Source: Aeromicrobium duanguangcaii (lineage in GTDB: Bacteria > Actinomycetota > Actinomycetes > Propionibacteriales > Nocardioidaceae). From it: 64,000 nucleotides of DNA. The DNA lies in NCBI RefSeq assembly GCF_024508295.1, contig NZ_CP101990.1:1736001-1800000 (forward strand), written 5' to 3'. Of the stretch, positions 54,357-64,000 are shown piece after piece. The notes beneath the pieces are model-generated. The model searched no databases, had not been told where the DNA came from, and saw nothing but the letters and a program-made list of their open reading frames with translations. The translations under genes and the position numbers were made by a program. Positions within the stretch are counted from its first letter, which is position 1; the number at the start of each line of letters is the position of its first letter.

Positions 54357-57215
54357 TCATGACAGCAGTGGCTTGAGGAACCGGCCGGTGTGGGACTCGG
54401 GGTGCGCCGCGACGTCCTCGGGGGTGCCCTGGGCGACGACCATGCCGCCGCCGCTGCCACCCTCGGGACCCATGTCGATGATCCAGTCCGACGCCTTGAT
54501 GACGTCGAGGTTGTGCTCGATGACGATCACCGAGTTGCCGGTGTCGACGAGTCGCTGCAGCACGATCAGCAGCTTGCGGATGTCCTCGAAGTGCAGACCC
54601 GTGGTGGGCTCGTCGAGCACGTACACGGTGCGGCCGGTGGACCGCTTCTGCAGCTCGGAGGCGAGCTTGACGCGCTGCGCCTCGCCGCCGGACAGCGTCG
54701 GAGCGGGCTGGCCCAGACGGACGTAGCCCAGACCGACGTCGACCAGCGTGCGCAGGTGGCGCGCGATGGCCGGGATGGCCTCGAAGAACTCGACGGCCTC
54801 CTCGATCGGCATGTCGAGGACCTCGGCGATCGTGCGGCCCTTGTAGCGGACCTCGAGGGTCTCGCGGTTGTACCGCGCGCCGTGGCAGACCTCACAGGGG
54901 ACGTAGACGTCCGGCAGGAAGTTCATCTCGATCTTGATCGTGCCGTCGCCGCGGCACGCCTCGCAGCGGCCGCCCTTGATGTTGAACGAGAACCGGCCCT
55001 GCTGGTACCCGCGCATCTTGGCCTCGGGCGTCTGCGCGAAGAGCTTGCGCACGTGGTCGAAGACGCCGGTGTACGTGGCCGGGTTCGATCGCGGGGTGCG
55101 ACCGATCGGCGACTGGTCGACGTGGATCACCTTGTCGACATTCTCGGTGCCCTCGATCGTGCGGTGGCGACCGGGGATCGTGCGCGCCTTGTAGATCTGA
55201 CGCGCCAGGGAGGTGTAGAGGATGTCGTTGACCAGGGTCGACTTGCCCGAGCCGGACACGCCCGTCACCGAGACCAACTGGCCCAGCGGGAAGGACACGT
55301 CGACGTTGCGCAGGTTGTTCTCGCGGGCGCCCTTGACCGTCAGCTGGCGGGACTTGTCACGCGGACGACGCTTCTCGGGGACCGGGATCGACGTGCGACC
55401 CGAGAGGTAGGCGCCGGTCAGGGAGTCGGGGTTGGCCAGCAGCTCGTCGACGCTGCCCGAGACGATCACCTGTCCCCCGTGCTCGCCGGCGCCGGGGCCG
55501 ATGTCGACGACCCAGTCCGCCGCACGGATGGTGTCCTCGTCGTGCTCGACGACGATGAGCGTGTTGCCGAGCTTCTTGAGCCGCACGAGCGTCTCGATCA
55601 GCCGGTGGTTGTCGCGCTGGTGCAGTCCGATGGACGGCTCGTCGAGCACGTAGAGGACGCCGACCAGGCCGGCGCCGATCTGCGTCGCGAGCCGGATGCG
55701 CTGGGCCTCGCCGCCGGACAGCGATCCCGCCGCGCGGTCGAGGGCCAGGTAGTCGAGGCCGACGTCGAGCAGGAAGCGCAGGCGCTCGTGGATCTCCTTG
55801 AGCACGCGCTCGCCGATCTGGCGCTCGCGGTCGGTCATGACCAGGGTCTGCAGGTACTCGGCCGCCTCGGCGATCGACAGGTGGCAGACCTCGGCGATGT
55901 TCTTCTCGCCGAACTTCTCGGACTCGAGGGTGACCGCGAGGATCACGGGCTTGAGCCGGGTGCCCTTGCAGGTCGGGCACGGGACCTCGCGCATGAAGCC
56001 CTCGAGCCGCTCGCGACTGGTGTCGGAGTCGGTCTCGGAGTGGCGGCGCTCGACGAACGCGCGGGCGCCCTCGAACTCGGCCCAGTACGAGCGCTGACGG
56101 CCGTACCGGTTCTTGTACTGCACGTGGACCTTGGTGGAGTGCCCGTTCATCAGGGCGTCCTGGACCTCGGGCGAGAGGTCGCGCCACGGGGTGTCGACGT
56201 CGAAGCCCAGCTCGTCGCCGAGCGAGCGCATCAGCCGCAGGAAGTAGTCCGAGACCTGGGTGTAGGTCCACGCGGTGATCGCGCCCTCGGCCAGCGTCTT
56301 CTCGGGGTCGGGTACGAGCAGCTCGGCGTCGACCTCCTTGCGAGAGCCCAGGCCGTGGCACTCGGGGCACGCGCCGTAGGGGGCGTTGAACGAGAACGAG
56401 CGGGGCTCGAGCTCCTCGACCTGCAGGGGGTGGTCGTTGGGGCACGCGAGCTTCTCGGAGAAGCGGCGCCGGCGGGCCGGGTCCTTCTCGTCCAGACCGA
56501 CGTAGTCGATGATGACCAGGCCGTCGGCCAGGCCGAGGGCGGTCTCGACCGACTCGGTCAGGCGCTGCTTGGACGAGGGCTTGACCGTGAGGCGGTCGAC
56601 GACGACCTCGATCGTGTGCTTCTTCTGCTTGGCGAGCTTCGGCGGTTCGTCCGCGAGCATGTGCATCTCGCCGTCGACGATGGCGCGGCTGAAGCCGCTC
56701 TGCTGCAGCTGGCGGAACAGCTCGAGGTACTCGCCCTTGCGACCGCGGATGACCGGCGCGAGCACCTGGAACTTGGTGCCCTCCTCGTCATCTTGGATGC
56801 GATCGACGATCTGCTGGGGCGTCTGGCGGCCGATGGGCTCGCCACAGGTCGGGCAGTGGGCCCGGCCGGCGCGCGCGTAGAGCAGGCGCAGGTAGTCGTA
56901 GACCTCGGTGATCGTGCCGACCGTCGAGCGCGGGTTGCGCGAGGTCGACTTCTGATCGATCGAGACCGCCGGGGACAGGCCCTCGATGAAGTCGACGTCC
57001 GGCTTGTCCATCTGACCCAGGAACTGGCGCGCGTACGCCGAGAGCGACTCGACGTAGCGTCGCTGGCCCTCGGCGAAGATGGTGTCGAACGCGAGGGACG
57101 ACTTGCCGGAACCGGACAGACCGGTGAAGACGATGAGGGAGTCCCGGGGTAGATCGACGGAGACATCCTTCAGATTGTGCTCGCGGGCACCCCGGACAAC
57201 GAGACGATCAGCCAC
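54357..57215 (-). CDS. uvrA: excinuclease ABC subunit A
   Basis: 952 residues with two split ABC ATPases: Walker [10 protein letters not shown] (about 32-40) and GVSGSGKST (about 650), signatures LSGGEAQRI and LSGGEAQRV, and zinc modules with [16 protein letters not shown] and [16 protein letters not shown]. It finds DNA damage and loads UvrB. The GTG start at 57215 lies six bases after TACGCT (57227 to 57222), a leaderless-type promoter. I saw no full LexA box beside it. Confidence 0.97.
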   Translation of the reverse strand: MADRLVVRGAREHNLKDVSVDLPRDSLIVFTGLSGSGKSSLAFDTIFAEGQRRYVESLSAYARQFLGQMDKPDVDFIEGLSPAVSIDQKSTSRNPRSTVGTITEVYDYLRLLYARAGRAHCPTCGEPIGRQTPQQIVDRIQDDEEGTKFQVLAPVIRGRKGEYLELFRQLQQSGFSRAIVDGEMHMLADEPPKLAKQKKHTIEVVVDRLTVKPSSKQRLTESVETALGLADGLVIIDYVGLDEKDPARRRRFSEKLACPNDHPLQVEELEPRSFSFNAPYGACPECHGLGSRKEVDAELLVPDPEKTLAEGAITAWTYTQVSDYFLRLMRSLGDELGFDVDTPWRDLSPEVQDALMNGHSTKVHVQYKNRYGRQRSYWAEFEGARAFVERRHSETDSDTSRERLEGFMREVPCPTCKGTRLKPVILAVTLESEKFGEKNIAEVCHLSIAEAAEYLQTLVMTDRERQIGERVLKEIHERLRFLLDVGLDYLALDRAAGSLSGGEAQRIRLATQIGAGLVGVLYVLDEPSIGLHQRDNHRLIETLVRLKKLGNTLIVVEHDEDTIRAADWVVDIGPGAGEHGGQVIVSGSVDELLANPDSLTGAYLSGRTSIPVPEKRRPRDKSRQLTVKGARENNLRNVDVSFPLGQLVSVTGVSGSGKSTLVNDILYTSLARQIYKARTIPGRHRTIEGTENVDKVIHVDQSPIGRTPRSNPATYTGVFDHVRKLFAQTPEAKMRGYQQGRFSFNIKGGRCEACRGDGTIKIEMNFLPDVYVPCEVCHGARYNRETLEVRYKGRTIAEVLDMPIEEAVEFFEAIPAIARHLRTLVDVGLGYVRLGQPAPTLSGGEAQRVKLASELQKRSTGRTVYVLDEPTTGLHFEDIRKLLIVLQRLVDTGNSVIVIEHNLDVIKASDWIIDMGPEGGSGGGMVVAQGTPEDVAAHPESHTGRFLKPLLS

Positions 57216-57270
57216 CTATCCAGCGTACTGATGCGACCTGACAGAAACCTCTCGACGATAGGGTCGAACC
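57216..57270. promoter_or_regulatory. divergent leaderless promoters of uvrA and the MBL hydrolase
   Basis: TACGCT (minus, 57227 to 57222) precedes the uvrA GTG by six bases; TAGGGT (plus, 57259-57264) precedes the ATG at 57271 by six bases. Neither gene has a Shine-Dalgarno. Confidence 0.5.
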
Positions 57271-57924
57271 ATGACGTACACCGGAGAGGTCACGGTCGGC
57301 GGTCCGCCCGACACGCGCGAGGCCGGCGACCTGGTGATCACCAAGATCGCCGTGGGCCCGATGGCCAACAACGCCTATCTGCTCAGATGCGCCCTCACGG
57401 GCGAGCAGCTGCTGATCGACGCCGCCGACGACGCGCCCCGGCTGCTCGAGCTGATCGGTGACCGCGGCCTCGCCCGCGTCGTCACGACCCATCGCCACGG
57501 TGACCACTGGCAGGCCCTGGCCGAGGTGGTCGAGGCGACCGGCGCCGAGACCGTCGCCGGCGAGGACGACGCCGACGAGCTGCCGGTCCCCGTCGACGTG
57601 CGCGTCCGGACGGGCGCACGCGTGCGCGTCGGCTCGTGCGAGCTCGAGGTGATCGAGATCGTCGGCCACACGCCGGGCTCGATCGCGCTGGCCTACGACG
57701 ACCCCGACGGCATCACGCACCTGTTCACCGGGGACTCGCTGTTCCCCGGGGGCGTGGGCCGGACCTGGTCCCCCGACGACTTCATCCACCTGGTCGACGA
57801 CGTCGAGTCGAAGATCTTCGACCGGTTCGACGACGACACGTGGTTCTACCCGGGCCACGGCGACGACTCGACGCTCGGCGCCGAGCGTCCGAGCGTGCCC
57901 GACTGGCGCGCCCGGGGCTGGTAG
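57271..57924 (+). CDS. MBL fold metallo-hydrolase (glyoxalase II-like)
   Basis: 217 residues. Metal ligands in THRHGDHW (THxHxDH), then IVGHTPGS, FTGDSLFPGGVGRT and YPGHGDDSTLG, in the order of hydroxyacylglutathione-hydrolase-like enzymes. Substrate unknown; thioester or S-acyl-mycothiol hydrolysis is possible for an actinobacterium, but this is inference. Divergent from uvrA, as often seen in this phylum. Confidence 0.9.
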   Translation: MTYTGEVTVGGPPDTREAGDLVITKIAVGPMANNAYLLRCALTGEQLLIDAADDAPRLLELIGDRGLARVVTTHRHGDHWQALAEVVEATGAETVAGEDDADELPVPVDVRVRTGARVRVGSCELEVIEIVGHTPGSIALAYDDPDGITHLFTGDSLFPGGVGRTWSPDDFIHLVDDVESKIFDRFDDDTWFYPGHGDDSTLGAERPSVPDWRARGW

Positions 57925-57968
57925 CCTCCGGCTGCTTCGCCATGGTTGCGTCGCAGTGAACCTCGAGC

Positions 57969-59249
57969 CTAGAACCTCACCGGGAGGGTCTCGATGCCGA
58001 AGACGAAGCTCAGCTGACGGAAGTCGAGCTCCGACTCGGGCACGGCCAGGGCGAGATCGGGGAACCGGCGCAGCAGCTTCGGCAGCGCGATGCGCAGCTC
58101 CATCCGGGCCAGCTCGGCCCCGATGCAGCGGTGGATGCCGTGGCCGAACGCGAGGTGGCCGCTGGCGGGAACGCGGGTCGGGTCGAACGTGTCGGGCTCC
58201 GCGCCGGCGTTGGCCGGGTCGCGGTTGGCGCCGCTGAGCGAGACCAGCAGGACGTCGCCGGCCTTGATCGACTCGCCGAAGAGCTCCATGTCCTGCTTCG
58301 CGAAGCGCGGGAACGCCACCTGCACGACCGAGAAGTAGCGCAGCAGCTCCTCGATGACCCGGTCGAGGGTCTTGCGGTCGCCGCTGCGGACCAGCTCGGC
58401 GTAGGCCGGGTCGCGGGTCAGCATGATCGTGCTGAGCGCGATCATGCCCGCCGTCGTCTCGTACCCGCCGGTGAAGACGCCGTCGGCCAGCCCGGCGAGG
58501 TCGTGATCGGAGATCGTGTCGCCCTCCTCGCGGATGATCTGGCCGATCAGGCCCGGGCCGGGATCCTTGCGCTGGCGGGCCACTGCGTCGAAGAGGAACT
58601 CACGCTGCGCGGAGACGGCGCCGAAGGCGGCCGCTCCCCCGTTGGTGGCGTCGAACCGGGCACTGCCCAGCTCCGAGAACGCCTGCCGGTCCTCGTAGTC
58701 CAGGCCCAGCAGGGCGCAGATCGTGTTGAACGGGATCGGGAAGGCCAGCACCTTGGCCAGGTCGGCGCCGGGTCCGGCCGCCTCGAGGTCATCGAGCGCG
58801 CGGTCGACGAACTGCTCGATCAACGGCTCCAGCCGGGCGAGGCGCCGCATCGTGAACTCGGGCGTGATGATCTTGCGCAGCCGCGTGTGGACGGGCGGGT
58901 CGGTGAAGCCCAGTCCCCCGATGTCGTCCGAGGTCGCCGGGCCGTCACCGGAGAACAGGTGACGGATGTCCGTCGAGTAGACGTCGCGGGCCGTGAGGAC
59001 CTCGCGCGCCTGCTCGTGCCCGGAGACGAGATACGCCGTGAAGTCGAAGGGCAGGTCCAGACGATGCAGGGGTCCGGAGTCCCGGATCTCCGCCAGCCGG
59101 GGCACCGGGTCCAGGCCCACGCGCTGCAGGGGCGCCTTCGTGGGCTCGGGGATGAATGTGAAGCTCGCGAGGTCGATGCCGCGCTTGGCCACGTGACGTC
59201 GGGTCACCGACGTCACCACTCGCGCACGCACTCCCCGCAACCATCTCAC
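57969..59249 (-). CDS. cytochrome P450
   Basis: 426 residues, soluble bacterial P450: oxygen-binding I helix GGYETTAG, ExxR in EELLRYFSV, and the heme-ligand loop FGHGIHRCIGAELAR with the axial cysteine. It inserts oxygen into an unknown substrate; no ferredoxin or reductase gene is beside it. The I helix has Glu-Thr-Thr in place of the usual Asp/Glu-Thr spacing, which is normal. The GTG at 59249 follows TATCGT (59262 to 59257) by seven bases. It is divergent from the APC permease. Confidence 0.93.
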   Translation of the reverse strand: MRWLRGVRARVVTSVTRRHVAKRGIDLASFTFIPEPTKAPLQRVGLDPVPRLAEIRDSGPLHRLDLPFDFTAYLVSGHEQAREVLTARDVYSTDIRHLFSGDGPATSDDIGGLGFTDPPVHTRLRKIITPEFTMRRLARLEPLIEQFVDRALDDLEAAGPGADLAKVLAFPIPFNTICALLGLDYEDRQAFSELGSARFDATNGGAAAFGAVSAQREFLFDAVARQRKDPGPGLIGQIIREEGDTISDHDLAGLADGVFTGGYETTAGMIALSTIMLTRDPAYAELVRSGDRKTLDRVIEELLRYFSVVQVAFPRFAKQDMELFGESIKAGDVLLVSLSGANRDPANAGAEPDTFDPTRVPASGHLAFGHGIHRCIGAELARMELRIALPKLLRRFPDLALAVPESELDFRQLSFVFGIETLPVRF

Positions 59250-59325
59250 TCAGGACACGATATCGGTCGGGGTTGCCTGATCGAGCACACGGCGCGACTC
59301 TGTAGGCACAACACGAGGGGGATCC

Positions 59326-60741
59326 ATGGCGTCGACGACCGCTCAACCCGAAGAGCCCACCGAGCTGCGGCGCGTCCTGGGCCCCAAACTCCTGTTGCTC
59401 TTCATCATCGGCGACATCCTCGGAACCGGCGTCTACGCCCTGACCGGCCAGGTGGCCGCCGAGGTCGGCGGAGCGGCCTGGCTGCCCTTCGCGATCGCCT
59501 TCGCCGTCGCGCTGCTCACGGCGCTGTCCTACCTCGAGCTCGTCACGAAGTACCCGCAGGCCGCGGGCGCCGCACTCTACGTGCACAAGGCGTTCGGCCT
59601 CCACTTCCTGACGTTCATGGTCGCGTTCACCGTCATGTGCTCGGGCATCACGTCGGCCTCGACCGCGTCGCGAGCCTTCGCCTCGAACCTCGCCGTGGGG
59701 ACCGACTGGGAGGCCTCGAACGCGCAGATCATGCTGATCGCGCTCGGGTTCATGCTGCTCATCGCCGCGATCAACCTGCGTGGTGTCAGCGAGGGCGTCA
59801 AGACCAACGTCGTGCTGACCATGATCGAGCTGTCCGGCCTGCTGCTGGTCATCCTCGTCGGCCTGTGGGCGGTCGTGGGCGGCGACGCCGACTGGGGCCG
59901 CGTGATCGCGTTCGACACCCCCGACGACAAGAACGTCTTCCTCGCCGCGACCACGGCGACCTCGCTGGCATTCTTCGCGATGGTCGGCTTCGAGGACGCC
60001 GTCAACATGGCCGAGGAGTGCCACGAGCCGAACCGGATCTTCCCCAAGATCATGCTGACCGGGCTGGGGATCACCGGACTGATCTACGTCCTGGTCTCGA
60101 TCACGGCCGTCGCCCTCGTGCCGGTGGGCGAGCTGGCCGGGAACGACACACCCCTGGTCACGGTGGTCGAGCGCGGCGCGCCCGACCTGCCGATCGACAC
60201 GATCCTGCCGTTCATCTCCATGTTCGCGGTCGCCAACTCGGCCCTGATCAACATGCTGATGGCGAGCCGGCTGCTGTACGGCATGGCCAAGCAGGGGGTC
60301 ATCCCCCGCAGCCTCGCGAAGGTGAGCCGCCGCCAGACGCCGTGGCTGGCCATCGCGTTCACCACGGTGCTCTCACTGGGGCTCATCGCCTACGTGTCGA
60401 ACGCCAGCGACGAGGCGGTCCAGGTCCTCGGCGGGACGACCAGCCTGCTGCTGCTGGCCGTCTTCGCCGTGGTGAACACCGCCGTCCTGGTCCTGCGCAG
60501 GGACCCCGTCGACCACTCTCACTTCAGGACCCGGGCCCCGATCGCGCTGCTCGGGGTGGTGACGTGCGTCTACCTCGTGACGCCACTGTCGGGGCGGCCG
60601 GGGTCCCAGTACGAGATCGCCGCGATCCTGCTGGCGATCGGCCTGGTCCTGTCCGTGCCGATGTACGTGCTCAGCCGCCGCCGGGGCGAGCCGCTGCAGG
60701 TCAGCGCGCCCGACGACCTGCCGCCGCACGACATCCCCTGA
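59326..60741 (+). CDS. APC family amino acid permease
   Basis: 471 residues and about 12 membrane segments. The unwound first helix has IIGDILGTGVYALTG, and the family block FFAMVGFEDAVNMAEE lies near residue 215. It imports or exchanges an amino acid or amine; specificity cannot be told. GAGGGGG five bases upstream fixes the ATG at 59326, with a leader, unlike its divergent neighbour. Acidic/proline C-terminal tail (DDLPPHDIP) in the cytoplasm. Confidence 0.92.
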   Translation: MASTTAQPEEPTELRRVLGPKLLLLFIIGDILGTGVYALTGQVAAEVGGAAWLPFAIAFAVALLTALSYLELVTKYPQAAGAALYVHKAFGLHFLTFMVAFTVMCSGITSASTASRAFASNLAVGTDWEASNAQIMLIALGFMLLIAAINLRGVSEGVKTNVVLTMIELSGLLLVILVGLWAVVGGDADWGRVIAFDTPDDKNVFLAATTATSLAFFAMVGFEDAVNMAEECHEPNRIFPKIMLTGLGITGLIYVLVSITAVALVPVGELAGNDTPLVTVVERGAPDLPIDTILPFISMFAVANSALINMLMASRLLYGMAKQGVIPRSLAKVSRRQTPWLAIAFTTVLSLGLIAYVSNASDEAVQVLGGTTSLLLLAVFAVVNTAVLVLRRDPVDHSHFRTRAPIALLGVVTCVYLVTPLSGRPGSQYEIAAILLAIGLVLSVPMYVLSRRRGEPLQVSAPDDLPPHDIP

Positions 60742-60759
60742 GCGACCGCCCCGACGAGC

Positions 60760-61755
60760 TCAGTGCCCGACGCGGTCGGGGTACTTCTTGCTGTACCAGA
60801 GGCTGGCGACCGCGGTGATGGTCAGCGTCGCGATGATGACGCCCAGACTCAGCAGCGTCGGCACCTCGGGGACCGGGACCGGGCCGATGTGGTGGACCGG
60901 CTCGCCGCCGTTGATGAACGGCAGCTCGTTCTCGTGCAGCGCGTGCAGCATCAGCTTGATGCCGATGTAGAACAGCAGGAACGCCAGGCCGTAGGACAGG
61001 AACACCAGGCGCTGCAGCAGGTCGCCGAGCAGGAAGTACAGCTGGCGCAGGCCCATCAGCGCGAAGACGTTCGCGGTGAAGACGATGTACGGCTCCTTGG
61101 TCAGGCCGAAGATCGCCGGAATCGAGTCGAGCGCGAACAGGATGTCGGTCGTGCCCAGGGCGATGATGACCAGCGCCATCGGGGTGATGGCGCGGCGGCC
61201 GTTCTCGCGGACGACGAGCTTGAGGCCGTCCCACGTGTCGCTCATGTTGAAGCGCCTGCGGGCGAACCGGACGACGGCGTTCTCGGCGTCGTCCTCCTCG
61301 TCCTTGTCGGCCGCCAGCTTGACCGCCGTGTAGAGCAGGAACGCGCCGAAGATGTAGAAGACCCACGAGAACTCGTTGATCGCGACGGCGCCGAGCGCGA
61401 TGAAGATGCCGCGGAACACCAGCGCCAGGATGATGCCGACCAGCAGCGCCTCCTGCTGGTACTTCCTCGGCACGGCGAAGCTGGCCATGATGATGATGAA
61501 GATGAAGAGGTTGTCGATCGAGAGGCTGTACTCGGTCAGCCAGCCGGCGTAGAACTCGATGCCGAACTGCTGGCCGTGGAACGCCCAGACCCAGGCGCCG
61601 AAGGCGAGTGCCAGTCCGATGTAGACCGACAGGTATATCGCGCACTCCTTCGTCGAGGGCTCGTGCGGCTTACGGGCGATCACGACGATGTCGAACAGCA
61701 GAATGGCGATGGTCACCCCGAGGGTGATCCCCCATTCGAGCATGCTGACGTTCAC
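60760..61755 (-). CDS. TerC family membrane protein (probable Mn2+ exporter)
   Basis: 331 residues, about nine membrane segments. Conserved TerC aspartates are in YSLSIDNLFIFIIIM and TDILFALDSIPAIFG, the latter being the family signature. TerC proteins such as Alx/MntP-like MeeF and MeeY export manganese and help metalate exported enzymes. GAGGA six bases upstream supports the GTG at 61755. A yybP-ykoY-type manganese riboswitch precedes it, which independently supports the metal role. Confidence 0.93.
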   Translation of the reverse strand: MNVSMLEWGITLGVTIAILLFDIVVIARKPHEPSTKECAIYLSVYIGLALAFGAWVWAFHGQQFGIEFYAGWLTEYSLSIDNLFIFIIIMASFAVPRKYQQEALLVGIILALVFRGIFIALGAVAINEFSWVFYIFGAFLLYTAVKLAADKDEEDDAENAVVRFARRRFNMSDTWDGLKLVVRENGRRAITPMALVIIALGTTDILFALDSIPAIFGLTKEPYIVFTANVFALMGLRQLYFLLGDLLQRLVFLSYGLAFLLFYIGIKLMLHALHENELPFINGGEPVHHIGPVPVPEVPTLLSLGVIIATLTITAVASLWYSKKYPDRVGH

Positions 61756-61794
61756 AGGCGGTCCTCTGCTTCTCTCTCCGGGTCAACTGGGACT

Positions 61795-61903
61795 CGGAGG
61801 TCTCTTCCACCGGGCTGCAGACGAATGACCGGTCCGGCGCCCCGGGTGGTCCGCGAGGACCACCGTGCTGACGACACGCCGATGATGGGAATACTCCCCT
61901 CCG
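61795..61903 (-). promoter_or_regulatory. yybP-ykoY-type manganese riboswitch upstream of terC
   Basis: RNA read on the minus strand. P1 is a perfect 6-bp stem, CGGAGG (61903 to 61898) with CCUCCG (61800 to 61795). The conserved GGAGUA follows the 5' strand, a UUCC/GGAA helix follows P1, UCGUCAGCACG forms the second conserved loop, GUGGUCC-UCGC-GGACCAC (61863 to 61846) is a hairpin, and AGAGACCUCC closes the aptamer. Metal-site segments GGAGUA, UCGUCA and AGACC match the structurally known L. lactis aptamer in order. It ends 39 bases before the terC start. Mn2+ should switch terC on. Confidence 0.85.
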
Positions 61904-61940
61904 CGCTCAAGTCTGACAGCCGCCGGAAGCATGCGCGAAC

Positions 61941-64000
61941 TCAGGTACCGGCGCCGATCATGCCCCGCAGCTCGCGCTTGAGCTCGCTGATCTCGTCGCG
62001 CAACCGCGCCGCCACCTCGAACTGCAGGTCGGCCGCCGCCTGGTGCATCTGCTCGGACAGCTGGTCGATGAGCGAGGCCAGCTCGCCCGAGGGCAGATCG
62101 GCCAGATCCTTGGTGTGCTGACCCAGCGGCACGGCCGCGCCCTTGCGCTTGTGGTCGCCCGTCGCGGCCAGCAGGGCTCGGGTGTCCTCGTCCTCGCGGG
62201 CGAGCATGTCCGTGATGTCGCCGATCTTCTTGCGCAGCGGCTGCGGGTCGATGCCCCGCTCGGTGTTGTACGCGACCTGCTTGATCCGGCGGCGGTTCGT
62301 CTCGTCGATCGCCATCGCCATCGAGTCGGTGATCCGGTCGGCGTACATGATGACCTGGCCCGACACGTTGCGCGCCGCGCGACCGATCGTCTGGATGAGC
62401 GAGCGGCCCGAGCGCAGGAACCCCTCCTTGTCGGCGTCGAGGATCGCCACGAGGCTGACCTCGGGCAGGTCGAGGCCCTCTCGCAGCAGGTTGATGCCGA
62501 CGAGCACGTCGTACTCGCCCATGCGCAGCTCGCGCAGCAGCTCGACGCGGCGCAGGGTGTCGACCTCGCTGTGCAGGTACCGGGTGCGGATGCCGGCCTC
62601 GAGCAGGTAGTCGGTGAGGTCCTCGGACATCTTCTTCGTCAGGGTCGTGACGAGGACGCGCTCGTTGCGCTCGACGCGGTCGTTGATCTCGCCGATGAGG
62701 TCGTCGATCTGGCCCTTCGTGGGCTTGACGATGACCTCGGGGTCGATCAGGCCGGTCGGGCGGATGACCTGCTCGACGACGTCGCCCTCGACCTTGTTCA
62801 TCTCGTAGTTGCCCGGCGTGGCCGACAGGTAGACGGTCTGGCCGATGCGCTGGAGGAACTCGGGCCACTTCAACGGACGGTTGTCCATCGCGCTGGGCAG
62901 CCGGAAGCCGTGCTCGACCAGCGATCGCTTGCGGCTCATGTCGCCCTCGTACATCGCGCCGATCTGCGGGATCGTCACGTGCGACTCGTCGACCACCAGC
63001 ACGAAGTCCTGGGGGAAGTAGTCGATCAGGCAGTTCGGCGCCGAGCCCGGCGGCCGGCCGTCCATGTGCAGGGAGTAGTTCTCGATCCCCGAGCAGGTCC
63101 CGACCTGCTCCATCATCTCGAGGTCGTAGGTCGTGCGCATGCGCAGTCGCTGTGCCTCGAGCAGCTTGTTCTCGCGCTCGAGCACCTGGAGTCGGTCCTC
63201 GAGCTCTGCCTTGATCCCCTCGATCGCGCGGGACATCACGTCGGGTCCGGCGGCGTAGTGGGTGGCCGCGCCGACGTAGAGCTCCTGATCGTCGCTGAGG
63301 ATCTCGCCCGTCAGCGGGTGCAGGGTCATCAGCCGCTCGATCTCGTCGCCGAAGAACTCGACCCGCACCGCCATCTCCTGGTAGACGGGGAAGATCTCGA
63401 CCGTGTCGCCCTTGACCCGGAACGTGCCGCGGGTGGAGCTGACGTCGTTGCGCACGTACTGCGCCTGGACGAGGGTCCGCAGCAGCTGGTCGCGGCCCAT
63501 CTCGTCGCCGACCTTGAAGCCGATCATCCGGTTCAGGTACTCCTGGGCCGAGCCGAGGCCGTAGATGCACGAGACCGTGGCGACCACGATGACGTCGCGC
63601 CGCGTGAGCAGCGACCACGTGGCCGAGTGCCGGAGCCGCTCGACCTCCTCGTTGATCGAGGAGTCCTTCTCGATGTAGGTGTCGGTCTGGGCGATGTACG
63701 CCTCGGGTTGGTAGTAGTCGTAGTACGACACGAAGTACTCGACGGCGTTGTTCGGCAGCAGCTCGCGCAGCTCGTTGGCGAACTGGGCGGCGAGCGTCTT
63801 GTTCGGGAGCATCACGAGCATGGGGCGCTGCAGCTGCTCGGCCAGCCACGCGGTCGTGGCCGTCTTGCCGGTGCCGGTCGCGCCCATGAGCACGACGTCG
63901 TTGGTGCCGCCCTTGATCCGCTTGGTGATCTCGGCGATCGCGGCGGGCTGGTCGCCGGCCGGCTGGTACTCGGAGACGACCTCGAACGGCGCCACCTGCC
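61941..64000 (-). CDS. uvrB: excinuclease ABC subunit B, N-terminus cut by window end
   Basis: About 686 residues are in the window; the first residues are missing, as the frame runs open to the edge and UvrB usually starts several residues before [16 protein letters not shown]. Walker A GATGTGKT (about 38-45 here), the beta-hairpin [11 protein letters not shown], Walker B-like VVDESH, helicase motifs [13 protein letters not shown] and [12 protein letters not shown], and the C-terminal UVR motif (about 645-680) are intact. UvrB opens damaged DNA and receives UvrC. Confidence 0.97.
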   Translation of the reverse strand, partial: QVAPFEVVSEYQPAGDQPAAIAEITKRIKGGTNDVVLMGATGTGKTATTAWLAEQLQRPMLVMLPNKTLAAQFANELRELLPNNAVEYFVSYYDYYQPEAYIAQTDTYIEKDSSINEEVERLRHSATWSLLTRRDVIVVATVSCIYGLGSAQEYLNRMIGFKVGDEMGRDQLLRTLVQAQYVRNDVSSTRGTFRVKGDTVEIFPVYQEMAVRVEFFGDEIERLMTLHPLTGEILSDDQELYVGAATHYAAGPDVMSRAIEGIKAELEDRLQVLERENKLLEAQRLRMRTTYDLEMMEQVGTCSGIENYSLHMDGRPPGSAPNCLIDYFPQDFVLVVDESHVTIPQIGAMYEGDMSRKRSLVEHGFRLPSAMDNRPLKWPEFLQRIGQTVYLSATPGNYEMNKVEGDVVEQVIRPTGLIDPEVIVKPTKGQIDDLIGEINDRVERNERVLVTTLTKKMSEDLTDYLLEAGIRTRYLHSEVDTLRRVELLRELRMGEYDVLVGINLLREGLDLPEVSLVAILDADKEGFLRSGRSLIQTIGRAARNVSGQVIMYADRITDSMAMAIDETNRRRIKQVAYNTERGIDPQPLRKKIGDITDMLAREDEDTRALLAATGDHKRKGAAVPLGQHTKDLADLPSGELASLIDQLSEQMHQAAADLQFEVAARLRDEISELKRELRGMIGAGT

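Noticed and set aside
54390..57152. 920-codon plus-strand frame opposite uvrA
   Set aside because: Complete overlap with uvrA, whose two ATPase domains and zinc motifs are intact; translation is a Leu/Asp/Arg-rich shadow.
57255..57275. TCGAAC near uvrA as a LexA (SOS) box
   Set aside because: Only one half of the actinobacterial TCGAAC-N4-GTTCGA palindrome is present, and it faces the MBL gene.

Overview
The window is a gene-dense chromosomal stretch of a high-GC Gram-positive bacterium (Actinomycetota). RbpA, WhiA, OpcA, SURF1, DUF3099, a SufR-type regulator leading the suf operon and two-domain LigC/PolDom repair enzymes all point there, as does the strongly G/C-ending codon use. Gene content and order fit a Nocardioidaceae-type genome such as Aeromicrobium or Nocardioides; the genus is inference. 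From memory, much of 12.6-54 kb is collinear with the Mycobacterium tuberculosis Rv1488-to-Rv1420 region read backwards: SPFH/NfeD, ABC-F, suf, ABC/ctaA, ctaB, pentose phosphate genes, secG-tpi-pgk-gap, whiA-yvcK-rapZ-uvrC.

Layout. 0-18 kb: end of a CPBP protease, hrpA, an alpha/beta hydrolase, an FKBP, a zinc alcohol dehydrogenase, a FadE24/FadE23-like acyl-CoA dehydrogenase pair, peptide deformylase, a SpoU methyltransferase, a PEBP protein, a lytic transglycosylase, an unknown membrane-anchored protein, an SPFH/NfeD pair, an orphan ABC ATPase, serB, dodecin, DUF3099, SURF1 and a secreted collagen-like protein. 18-27 kb: an ABC-F ATPase and the eight-gene coupled operon sufR-B-D-Rieske-C-S-U-T. 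27-33 kb: a block that interrupts the conserved order, with a LigD-type polymerase, a large secreted M14 carboxypeptidase, a DUF2510 protein and a LigC-type DNA ligase. 33-38 kb: ABC-2 exporter, ctaA, GNAT, a small membrane protein and ctaB (heme A synthesis). 38-46 kb: tkt-tal-pgi-zwf-opcA-pgl. 46-50 kb: gap-pgk-tpi-secG-rbpA. 50-57 kb: uvrA, uvrC-rapZ-yvcK-whiA. 57-64 kb: MBL hydrolase, cytochrome P450, APC permease, terC behind a manganese riboswitch, and the 5'-truncated uvrB.

How the parts work together. The suf operon builds iron-sulfur clusters under its own SufR, whose predicted operator covers its -10 box. CtaA, CtaB and SURF1 serve cytochrome oxidase. The pentose phosphate cluster makes NADPH and pentoses, and the gap operon adds the triose part of glycolysis. 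UvrA, UvrB and UvrC all lie within about 10 kb.

The main non-coding signals are a yybP-ykoY-type Mn2+ riboswitch before terC, a CAAC-N6-GTTG SufR operator, a perfect 23-bp inverted repeat behind sufT, a 16-bp terminator stem closed by a UUCG loop, and a recurrent TANNNT-N6/7-start-codon signature implying many leaderless mRNAs. I found no tRNA, rRNA, CRISPR array, prophage or intact insertion sequence. No gap without a gene exceeds 300 bases. No clearly new multi-gene system is visible; the most unusual items are listed as findings.
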